A stretch of 64,000 bases of DNA from Eleginops maclovinus (lineage: Eukaryota; Chordata; Actinopteri; Perciformes; Eleginopidae): NCBI RefSeq assembly GCF_036324505.1, contig NC_086370.1:11580512-11644511 (forward strand). Direction: 5' to 3'. The position numbers and the translations under genes were made by a program. The notes under the pieces are model-generated. The model saw only the letters and a program-made list of their open reading frames with translations. It searched no databases and was not told the DNA's origin. Shown here piece after piece: positions 13,445 through 26,300 of the stretch (position 1 is the stretch's first letter; every line of letters begins with the position of its first letter).

Positions 13445-14566
13445 CTGGAAACAGATATTTAACAGCATGAGGCGATGCAGCCATGGACAGATATGTAAGA
13501 CATGTTTCAAAATCCCCAATTATAAGTGTTGGGTTCCAGTTTCTTTCCTGACATATTTTTAATCCGGTGCTTAACAGACAGAATGCATAATAATATAACC
13601 AGAGTAATAAAATCAAGTAAAAAACTGCAATAAACAAGTGAAACTGGAGCAAGAGAGTTTGTTTCTGCTGATGCTGTGTGCCTGTGAGTTCAATTGTGCA
13701 GATATGAGAGTATCAGAAAGTGCAGCTGTCTGAGAAGCTTCTAAATAATTGGCAGGTTGGAGAATTAACAAAAGGTTGTGGGCTGTGCCGAACAAATTGG
13801 TCTTAAATGATTTGGTTTACAGGCAAATTATGATGTGCGTGCCCATTTTAATTAGAATGTATGCCTTTAAAGTTTAGCACATTGAATAATGCCTTAACTC
13901 CAGGCATTGGTTAAAAGAGGGTCATTCTATAGCTGCATTGCAGCAATAACAAATGTGCCCTAGTGAAGTCAATTCCCTTTTATGTTGGGTATTTGTTGTG
14001 CCTTCATGATTTAAAAGAACAGTAATAGCCGTCATCTCTTTAAGTAAATACTCTGGCATAGAGATGATAAGAAAACAATTGAAACTCCCATGGTCATGGC
14101 ATGAAAAGCTGTCAAGACTTATAGACTGTTTGAAAACTGTCATAAAGTATGAAGAGCTTCATCATTAAAGTTAAAGCACATTCTTATGGACATTCTTACA
14201 TAAACTTCTTGCTACGCTAACATCTAACTAATTCAACAGTCTAAGTCATTGCTGATGTCTAAACCAGGTTCAGGTAAGTCTTCAAAGAGAAGAGCCGTGT
14301 AGTTACTGTGCAGCTCCCTGATCTGAAACAAAGACAAGCAAGGCACACACACAGAAACTAAGCACAATTATGAATTCCCCTGGAAACATAAATCTCACAG
14401 CAGGTTGCCACAAAGAACAATGACTCCAAAATTACTCCAAAATGAAATGCACAGTAAAATGTTTAAAGGAACAAAATATCTTATGGTTAGTTGATAATGC
14501 CCTTGAAGATTAACCAAACGTGAATGTGACTAAATGTAAATACAGTTGGTTTTTGCCTCCACTTAC
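13445..14566 (-). other. nrxn1: nrxn1 intron inside LNS5 (first)
   Basis: A 1,122-bp intron with acceptor tttccag. Nothing but AT-rich unique sequence is evident. Confidence 0.8.
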
Positions 14567-14948
14567 CCTTTGACCAGCTCCACCACGATGAAGTCGTTCC
14601 CGTCCCCGCTGTTAAACAGGACGAGGCCGTCGGAGGAGGTGGTTTTGAACTGAAAGAAAAGGTGCATGGAGTAGTAGGCCTGCAGAGTAGTGAGGGTCAC
14701 ATAGCTGGAGCGCGACTTGAAGGTGACGGGGTCGGCGATGATGTTCTTGAAGCCAATCATGGCATTGAGCTCACAGTAATCAATGTCACCGTTTTTACAG
14801 AGGTCTATGTAGGCCATGCCGTTAAAGGAGAGGCTCTGGAGGTGGCCAATAAAGTTGGACGGCACCATGGACATGAAGCGCTTCTCCGTCACAATGCCCG
14901 TCTCAATGTTGTGGAACTCCAGCTGGGTGTGGTCCCCCGCCATTTGAC
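14567..14948 (-). CDS. nrxn1: nrxn1 exon: end of LNS4 and start of LNS5
   Basis: This 382-nt exon has acceptor aataaag after a long C/T tract and donor GG|gtaagt. It enters in phase 1 and leaves in phase 2. It encodes [20 protein letters not shown] onward. LNS4 ends with [20 protein letters not shown] and [10 protein letters not shown], the cysteine pair being the conserved C-terminal disulphide. From about residue 70 ([20 protein letters not shown]) it is LNS5, with [20 protein letters not shown] and [14 protein letters not shown]. The opposite strand carries a long shadow open frame that is not a gene. Confidence 0.97.
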
Positions 14949-15463
14949 CTTTATTCAGCGGAGGAAAGAAGGGAGGAAAGGAGGGATACAGGGTGTTATT
15001 GGGGATATGTGACAATTAAACTTTTTTCAAATCTTCTTTGCAGACAAGTACAAAACAGAACAGTTCATTGTCTCTTACTAAAAATAATGTTTCTAATAAA
15101 GACAAACAAGGCCCCTACAGACAGTGAATCTACATAGTTCTGCTGTAAAATGAGCCGGATGAGACTTATTACCAAACTTTGCAGAAGATGTTAATTTAAC
15201 CTAATTCTGTTAGAGGATACGGTTTGAGAATTGCCTTGTGAATTTCCTGTGAATAAACGGCAACCAAAATGCACATTTAGTCCAAAATGGATAAGGGAGC
15301 ATCAATAATGAAGTAAAACAAAGGATAACAGCACCGTACATAGCACAGTATTTGTAGGGAATACATTACAACAGTGTTTGTCTTACCTACAGAAAAAACA
15401 AATGTTATGGGTAATTAAGGATTAAAGGAAAATTCTGTCATAGGAGCTGAGGGTGAGAAGTAC
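14949..15463 (-). other. nrxn1: nrxn1 intron within LNS4
   Basis: A short 515-bp intron with a very long pyrimidine tract at its 3' end (transcript sense, about 14955-14990) and a somewhat unusual acceptor context, ctgaataaag. No other feature was seen. Confidence 0.85.
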
Positions 15464-15586
15464 CTTCCACAGGCTGCAGATCATCCACGGTCAGTTTCAA
15501 ACTCTTGCCCCTCCTGAACACACGCACTGTGTGCCACTCATTATCGTTCACATTCTGACCCGCAAAAATAGTCTCTGGACCTTTGC
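15464..15586 (-). CDS. nrxn1: nrxn1 exon: LNS4 domain, second part
   Basis: This 123-nt exon has acceptor cccgcag and donor GAAG|gtactt, phase 1 at both ends, and encodes about 41 residues. It reads (G)[17 protein letters not shown], then [18 protein letters not shown] and LQPVEG. It follows SS3. The WHTVRV and LTVDD strands are typical LNS core. In mammals the tail after VDD reads differently (QQAMTG), so LQPVEG is a variable loop. Conservation elsewhere is near complete. Confidence 0.96.
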
Positions 15587-16790
15587 CTGCGGGACAGTCC
15601 AAACAGTGGTTAACAGACATTCATGCATACAAATCATGTACATTACAGACAGGCTGAGAGACAGAAAGGTGGGGTCGAAAGTGAGGCAGAGAGTATAAGT
15701 TAAGTTGTTTGACAGAAGCAGAAAACATTAAGGTAAACATAGTTAATGGTCCATAAAATACATCATTCTGACTTGCATTTGCTGTACTGGTCGCACCATT
15801 AGATAGGGCATCACATTTCTGAATTTTCACTGAACAACTTTTTCCTCAAACCAAGAGGAGGGAGGCCCTAATCAGGATGTCATATTATAATTATCAATAT
15901 CCACACTCACGGTTTTCTGTAAATATATAGTGTCTAATGAAACAGGGGATACTGAGTATTTTCATCATAGCTGGTCTCTGATTTCTTCCTTCCTTTGATG
16001 TCACTAGGTGGCAGTATTTAACTACCAAAAGGATACTACTGAGAAAGGAACTAAACAATCGAGCGTCACACTCCATCTTGTTTATCTACGACAGTGCAAC
16101 CCAGTATTTGATTTCTCTCATGCCAACCGCATGACATGGAATAGAGATAAGGAAATAAATACTTGCATAATGGGAGCAATGTCCTTGGTGGTGAAAGAAC
16201 CCATTAAAAGCAAAACAGACAGGCCATTGTCCCTGGAAATCCGGTAATGCAGAAAACAGGAAATACAGAATGTGATTTTCATCAGCACCCTTGAAAATAA
16301 ATGGGTGTTTTGGAAGAAGCAGCTGTTAGGAGGTAGCCTATATCGTCAGTAACCAAAACTGCACAAAGTCTGATGCACAAGTTAAATCCATAACTTATAC
16401 CAAACGACCATTTAACTATACAATATAAATAATAATATATACCTCTGAGTCCTTCATTGACTCCTGAAAACAGCTATACACTTTGCATAAAGTGTGTCAA
16501 TGACAGAGGGCAGTAATAGAGATGGCAAACAGGATCAAGGTGCCAAATCCTCAAGGAGAGGTAATCAGATTTAGAATCACAGATAAATCAGAGCAACAGC
16601 GCCAAATCTATGTTCTCATCAGCAGAAACTAAAAGAAATGATCTCCCCGAAGATACGCTCTGCATTTAGAAATCCCAACATTGGTCCAATTGGGGCAGCA
16701 CATTATTTTTTCATGCAGCCCCCCTACGTCTTGGAGCATCTTCAAATTGCAATATATCTCTGATGTTCCCCTGATGTGCACACATAACCA

Positions 16791-16818
16791 AACCCTAACC
16801 CTAACCCTAACCCCAACC
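16791..16818. repeat. short telomere-like (CCCTAA) array
   Basis: About four tandem copies of aaccct, with one variant unit (ccccaa) at the end. This is a small interstitial copy of the vertebrate telomere motif in an intron. It is too short to suggest a fusion point. Confidence 0.85.
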
Positions 16819-19800
16819 AATAAGGATGGGCCACTGAGGGTTTTAAAATCCCCAGGTCTCTGCATACCTTGCCCACAGCAGGGAGTATTTCAGATGGGTG
16901 CCTTCTTCATTACCCTGCACCCATTTATGGCTATTTATTTCCTCCTTTTCTGCTATCTTCAAAGACTCGATGCAATGTGTATGCAAATCTGAGGGTGCCA
17001 AAGCACTGGGACACACTCAATCTCAGAGGCACAGTTCTGCTTTGTAAGCACTAAGCACTAACACCGGGGCAGGATTGAAACCAGACGACTGGCGAGGGAT
17101 TAAGGGGGAGAGATATGAAATAATGGGATGGAGTTGGACTTGAAAGCATGCTTGATCTTTGCCTTCCATCATCCTGTTCTTGTTGCTTTCCAAGGAGGAA
17201 AGAAAGGAGAGGGGGAAAAGAGGTCAATCGTATTAAAAGGAGCACATTGGTGCACAACATCAACCACTGTAGGGTTTACAGTCTGTGGTCCAAACAGCCA
17301 GCTGCTGCTCAGACATTAAGGTCCTTCAGACCACTGTCTTCCGCGTCCAGCCCTTTCTGCTGCCCTCACTGATGGTGATCTATCTGCCGTGATGGATCTA
17401 CAGTGATCCCTCCATGCTTCATTGACTTTGAGCCCAAGGGAACAGTGGAGAAGTGTGGCACAGGGCAGCATGAGAAGATGTGATTATCCAGTCAATCAGC
17501 TCTGGCTGGCTGGATGACAGGCCAGATACTGGTGTTGCCTGCCCAGACACTGTGACTCACCCAGGTGGAAGGGAGAGGGACTCACTGACCAAGCAGCAGG
17601 ACACTACTGCTGGATTACCGTCAACACAGATATCAGAGCCCAGCGCACATGGCAAGGAAAGCATAAGCAGGCTACAATATGAGCCGACCTGCTGGTCTAA
17701 TCAATGCTTTGCTAACTATTAAGCCATTGTTTGGGCAAGCAGAGGTTAAATAGTGCTGAAACAATAAATGACAATCAATAATAATCAGCAGTTTGTGTCC
17801 ATTTACATTTATATGTCTATAGACCAAGACTGCTCAATACTAAATATGTTGGAATGGTTTTTTGAACACAGCTCGATTTAACTGCCTTCACACTAGGATT
17901 ACTGTATATTTTAGCAATAACTGCATAACGGTGTCATGATAACTACCTGCTGCCTGACAGGTCTCTCAGCCTGCTGGCGCTTTGGGGGATGTCAGCGTTT
18001 ATTCCCAGCTTTTAATTTCAGCAGCTGATGTTTGTTACAGGGACCACTGAGCCAACATGTTGGCCTCTTTATCTAGTTAATTCAGTGCAACCATAAAGAA
18101 CATCCACATAATTGCTCTTTCATTTTAAGCACCACACTGTTCTTTCTCCTCACTTGGTACTCCAGTTGGCTGTTTATCTTTGTTCAAACTTTTACAGGTT
18201 GATGCTTTTGTCTGTAGAATTTGTTACATATCTGATACTGTTTTTATTTTCTGTGGGGAAGGGTGAAGTGGGGTCCAGACTAAATATAAATAAATGCATC
18301 TTATTTCCCTTATCCTGTTAATTTACTTATGGTCACTAACTACCTTACTGATATAGGTGACATACTCACATTCATGTATCACCTAAATAACATCAAATCA
18401 ATACGTGTGCTCAACATAGTCACAGCATTTTAGCAATGCACTTAAAAATAGTAAACATGTTGACAAGAGCTTGCAACAAATAATACTAGTCGTAAAATGG
18501 GAGTCCTTAAACAAGCATTATTGTGTGCAACAAAGCTGTTGCAATTAATAATCAAGAGTAATTATTTCAGCCGATCAGGCAGCAGGTACACATATCTCAG
18601 CCCCTAAGCATCGTCCCCTTGAATTCATCTATTGTTTTCTCACGTAAACGCAGGTTAAATATCCACGGAAAATAATCTCCTGCACCCCTTTCACACTAAA
18701 TAAGTCAAAAACTAAACTTTGATGTGCCGAAAGATCAATCATGAGAGAAAAAATGCCTAGAGATGTTACCAAAGGTCATCGAGAGACTAATTACATAAAG
18801 CTGCCCTGATGGCTACACTGTAAATGATGGTTATACTGCAGTTCAATCTAATGAATAATATAAGGGCCAGAATGTCCCACGAAAAGAAAAAAAAAAAGCC
18901 AAGCGGTCACAAGATATTTTTAGTACATATTTTAAGTTTGTTGTCACTCAGTCCCTGTTAACAGTGTTTGAGTTGAAGTGGCAGTGTTTTCTTCAGACAG
19001 CTCTGGGCAGCCCCAGGGAGCCTTGGTTCTCTAATTGACAGTGATGTGTTCTTTGAGTCGGTGCTGAAATTCTTCAGCCACCAAGTTGTCCGGAGCTGCA
19101 GCGCCTGACAAGACACATTAATTAACACTGAGAAAAAAAAAGAGGATAAAAATAAGACGGGGGAAAATAATAACCTATATAAAAGTATTAAGTACTTCAT
19201 AAGTGGAAATGCACTGGCTCAACAGTTCTTAGAACTTCAATTAAACATTTTCTTATGAAACAATTAGGTCTGGATGTTTTAAAGGAAGGCCTGCTGTTTT
19301 ATGTTTTATTTCCTTCTTTAATTAACTGAAACATTAGTTTTCCCTAATGCATTATATTAATGAACTCATAACACTTTACTTTGAATGTTAGGTTAGCCAT
19401 GTGTGGAAACAATATGTAGTATTCTATATTTCTGTCAATCTACAAAACATCTTTTAATTCTGATATTTTAACAGTATGGCAAAGTATCTTGTATTTTAAT
19501 GAGGAAAAAAGGGACTTCACTTATAACTCAACATCCTAAATATTCGTCATTTTCTACATTTTGACGTCTTTACCTTCAACAAGTAACAGTTTATATAACT
19601 GCCTCTAAATGGAATTGGAAAAATAAAGAACTGAAGATGGAAACAAACGACCTGGAACATATTAGTACAACAATAACTGGAGTCCATATATGCGCTGATA
19701 ACGCCTCCGTACCATTCTCATAAACCAAGAATGACCTTTTAAAGCTTTGGATGGGGGAATTATAGCTCAGAGCTTTCTGTTTGCATACACAAACAAGGGA

Positions 19801-20239
19801 TGCAATCCAAGACGCATGAACAATGCTATTTAGCATTTAGAAAGGTGTTAAGAAGGGCTGGCTCACAGAAGCATGTCTAGAGGTCACATCATGTGATTCT
19901 GTGCGGAGGTGTTTGTTGCGCAAGTCTCCGCTTCTCATCAGGGAGTGACCTTCAAATAATGTAACACTCCACACACAAACAGATCCAACACTTGTGTTTT
20001 CAGAGAGAACTGTGTCCTTATTTATACTAGGGGACTCTGGCACTTTTATTATAGAGCTTAAACTGTCTGATTTCAGCCTGTATTTATTGATACCGGGAGT
20101 ATGTCTGTCACTACAGAATAATTAAACAGGAAGAGGGCTCACGTATTATGACTCCAGAGGTAATTATTAATTCATCACTGTTCCTGAATAATAAATGTCG
20201 GGTTTTTTACCTCCCAAAATATTGCAATGTAACCTCTGT

Positions 20240-20240
<1 letters not shown>

Positions 20241-20285
<45 letters not shown>
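20241..20285. repeat. (AC)22 microsatellite
   Basis: A pure dinucleotide run of 45 bp in an intron, with no sign of function. Confidence 0.97.
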
Positions 20286-20288
<3 letters not shown>

Positions 20289-20955
20289 ACAACAAGATCT
20301 ATCCTCTCTCTCCTCCCTCCCTCTTCATCCGCTTCTTTCTGCTCTGTGAGGCAGGTTAATGAGAATAATAAAATCACACTCTGTATTTCCTCTTTGCCTT
20401 GAATGGCCTCATCAATTTACAACTGGCGTGAAATACTGAAGTAGAAAAAAAAGAGAAAGCGTTTCTAGGGGGAGACGAGGAAATCATGCATGTCTAAAAC
20501 ACCTGCACTCCCAAAGCATGCGTTTTATTCCAGCCTAAACTCATGAGTGAAATGGATTGTTAATTAGAAACAACTCAGTGTGTATCATCACAGCTGACTG
20601 CCATGTTTGAGTTTGTCATTAATTCAAGCCTCCCTCCATCTCCTCTCTACTGCTCATCATTCTGTTGGACAGCTGATGCACACAACACCAACCGCAATTC
20701 CTTATGCTCCGGTAGCCTTTGGACTCAGCATGATAAAATGTAACATCTATGTAAACGCAAACTGCAAGTCAGACATGTTTCAGCGCACATCAGAATTCCC
20801 ATTTTCATAGCTTTTGGATTGTTTAATGTCAGTATCATATTAAAATGGCTTCAATTGTAAACATGATCGTAAAAAAAGACTTCCAGAAAATAAAACATGA
20901 CTATCTTGAAACAGCAAGAGTTAGAGAAGAATAAGAAAGGTGAACAGTAACTTAC

Positions 20956-20982
20956 TGGAGGTACAGTTAATCCTGATACAAT
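20956..20982 (-). CDS. nrxn1: nrxn1 SS3 alternative microexon (27 nt)
   Basis: This is the SS3 cassette of LNS4. It lies between acceptor cgtctag and a perfect donor, gtaagt. It is phase 1 on both sides, so skipping keeps the frame. With the flanking bases it reads DCIRINCTSS before KGPE. Without it the junction reads LGKGPE. The insert matches the mammalian NRXN1 SS3 peptide except at the NCTSS segment. NCT forms an N-glycosylation sequon (Asn-Cys-Thr). I remember the mammalian insert as carrying NCNSS. In alpha-neurexins SS3 sits on a loop of LNS4, and inclusion varies by brain region (family knowledge). Confidence 0.93.
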
Positions 20983-23181
<2,199 letters not shown>

Positions 23182-23385
23182 CTAAGTTGACAGTCAGGCG
23201 GACCCGGCCGCTCTCCAGCTCCAGACGCAGGGTGTCAGCGGAGTCCTGAGATGTGGTGGCTATTAGGATGCCATAGGCTCGCTGGGATCGGAAGCGCAGA
23301 GACACGTCTTCGGCTTCTGTGTGCATCACCACTGGCAGCTGGACCTTCATAAACTTGCTGCCGTCGTAGCTGAGGATGGTCGCCT
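23182..23385 (-). CDS. nrxn1: nrxn1 exon: LNS4 domain, first part
   Basis: This 204-nt exon has acceptor ctgcag and donor TTAG|gtaacg, phase 1 at both ends, and encodes 68 residues. With the incoming G it reads [18 protein letters not shown], then [17 protein letters not shown], ending [10 protein letters not shown] plus one base. It starts LNS4 directly after EGF-B. The exon ends at splice site 3. Joining to the SS3 microexon makes the split codon Asp, while joining to the next LNS4 exon makes it Gly, as in mammals. GC content is clearly higher than in the flanking introns. Confidence 0.96.
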
Positions 23386-26300
23386 CTGCAGAGAGAATGA
23401 GGAGGAAAACAACATGAGCCATAGCAGTAAAATGGAGTGTAGCAGTTTTACGGTGCACCAAACTCCATCAATGTCAGTTCAGCTTTCAATGAGTTCCTTT
23501 TGGAGATAATTTAATGATCATTTTGGGCTAATCTGGCCGTTTTCAAGCTACTTCTTTTGATTTTTTGATTTGTCTTACTAAATCCCATTAAGATGACATT
23601 AGCATGTCAATGTTTGGTATCTTTGGCTTTTTTTTTGGGACAACGTCACATATATCCTGATAGTTATTTTTTTTCATTTCGACATACTATATGAACATTT
23701 TGGACCCAAAATCACACCAAAAAAAAACGGATTTTGAAAATGATATTATTTTTGATATAGGTAACACAAACATGCACAACTAAACATTTTGAAAGCTGGA
23801 CTTCTATACAGGGGATGTCACTATGATAATGTAAAAGTTTGATTGAGGTATCATGAACCTATATACACATTTTATGAACAAATAGCAGGTGCATCCATAG
23901 GCGTTTTTCACTCATTACTCAAAGTTCTGTCAACCATGATTGTAAAGTACTGTATCTTCAAAACTGTAAACCTATCTAGCTATATCTATAATTCTTAATG
24001 TTTGTCTGTCACTTTTCTTTAATCACTGTTTCTCTTCGTCTCCCTTGACTTTAATATTAAGTCAAAGATGTACATTTAATGTGGAGATATTAAATACATA
24101 TTCAAATGCAGCTATGTAATATATAGGGCTTCCCCATCTTGATTCATTAGTTGGCTTTTTGTATGAATGATAGAGGAATTACGTTTTGCAGATCAGTCAG
24201 TTAAATAGTATTACCCATTATTCAAGAAAAATGTTATGAATGTTAACCGACTCCGAATCTCTTTAGTCAAAGAAACCCCTTGAGGTCAAACACTCAGTGA
24301 GAAATCTTATTGTGTGTCTGTTGGAAAAATGCCCTGACTGACTACTGCAGTACAAGCTTTGCAGCAACAAACCTAGCAGCCTGCACTGACATGGCATCCA
24401 GCATTCAGTTATTCATGATAATGAAGTTGACAAACACAGAGATGACTACAGGCTTCCAGGAGTGTCTGTGGGTGAGTTTCTGAGAGCTACAGTTTGTTAG
24501 AGAAGAAAATTCTGTCTCACTGAGTCATTCTGACCGCTGATGGATCCAAACACTAAGCTACTCAAATTACTGAAGACAATATAAAGAAATCAATGGGTAA
24601 ACTCTGAAATGCTGTGTACAGATTTGTCATCCAAGAGCAGTTTGTATAGGACTGGCCACATGTCTAGCATTCCATTACACCATGTACTACAGCTGACAGC
24701 TACCCAATCTCCCTCCAAAGTCTGAGTCCTGTCTTCTCTGGGCCAATTTAGTAGGTGGCATCCATCCAACTAAAATGAAAAGAGTCTCCATATATATACA
24801 CACACACTGTATATAGGTCTGTACTCCCCAGTTTCTATATAGCTGTTCTTCACCTCACACATGGCGGGTGTATCGCTGAGGAGCCAAGGAAGTGCAGTAT
24901 CGAATGTGAAGTTGTTAGGAAAGGGCCTTCCAATGAAATGGTTACATCATCAAGAGCACTGCTAAACAGGAAACTACTGTGTGAGATTGTAGACAGTTAC
25001 ATCCTAGGATAATAGTAAAAAGACATTGAAACATAAATACAATCCAATAAAATCTCACTGCAAATGAAATAAATAGGAAACTCCCATCAATACAAAGTAC
25101 CAAAGTTAATAATGTTTACAAGAGAACAGGAGGCCTTGAATCTGCAATTTGTATCTGCAATCTCGTTGGGACAAACTACAAAAGGGACAAATTGATATTG
25201 ACTGAGCAAAAAAAAAAAAAAAGTGAAAGAATTGTAATAGCCTGTGGACCCTGAATATTGAGCTTCTGCTCAGGGTGACTGCATTTACTCAAAGCATTAG
25301 GCAGCCATCTGGAGAAATGCAAGGAAGATTGTTTAACGCTGGCAGGGGGTTGTAACAGCATTTCCGGTAGTGTAACTAAACCGTAACCCAATAACAGAGC
25401 CATTACTGCGGCTGTAGTGCTGAGACAGATAGAAGCCAAGTTGGAGAGATGGGAGATGGAGGGTGGAGGGGGCTATGGAGTACAAATGTACACACACCAC
25501 CTCATCACCACTTCCTCACCACACAGAGCCAATGTCACATCCATCCCCCGGGTTGACTCCGTCACATTCCTCACCCAAATTCAATTTCTCCACGCCCTCT
25601 GGGGTATGCTGCAGATGACAGGGGTGTGTGACAAACGAGTTTTCACTGCTAAACTGTCTGCTTCCTGCCAGGCAGCTAAAGCAAAGAGCTGCATTTAGAC
25701 ACTGTTAGCAGATGCCAGCAAAAACGGAGCTCCTAATACTTGAAAAATGTTTGTCAGTGTAATATTGGCTAGTACTTAAACCATGTGAAAGCAGTTTCTC
25801 AACGTATTCTTGATCTATTATTGATAACTATGGTTAATAATGTAAACATACAGACAGTAAGTGTTTGTTGTTCCGGTGTATGTTTCCGCTGGGAAGATGA
25901 GCCGTGAAACGTATTGATGCTATAAACCGTGATTGACAGTTCAGAGTGCTGCACTGTTTAAATCTGGACTTTTTTTCTTTTTTTTTCAGACCGGATCAAA
26001 TTATTCACCACTATGGTACATATTTAATATAAGATGTCACCTCTGCTAAAGTTCATATAAGAGACTGTTCAAAATTCAGTAAATAAGGAAAGTCAGAATA
26101 AAGATTGAAATGGGGATGACGTGGAGGAATCATTAATGCAAAGTGAGCACCTGTCAAAAATCCAATCCTGGAAGCCCAGTCATTTTTAATGGCACCCTCG
26201 TATTTAATATCCGAATAAATTGAGAGGACTGAAGCTGGAGCTTCTGTCTGAGATAAGCCAACGGGAGGCTGTCAGAGGGGAGATTGGAGCCCACCAACAC

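Larger units (their letters stand above)
15587..20955 (-). other. nrxn1: nrxn1 intron between SS3 and LNS4 part 2
   Basis: This 5,369-bp intron contains (AC)22 at 20241-20285, a telomere-like (CCCTAA) run near 16791-16818 and one transcript-sense TGCATG at 20485-20490, about 470 nt after SS3. A pyrimidine-rich stretch (transcript sense) lies just downstream of the SS3 donor, near 20900-20945. No exon was recognised. Confidence 0.75.

Noticed and set aside
14662..15012. 116-residue open frame opposite the LNS4/LNS5 exon
   Set aside because: Antisense shadow of the coding exon.
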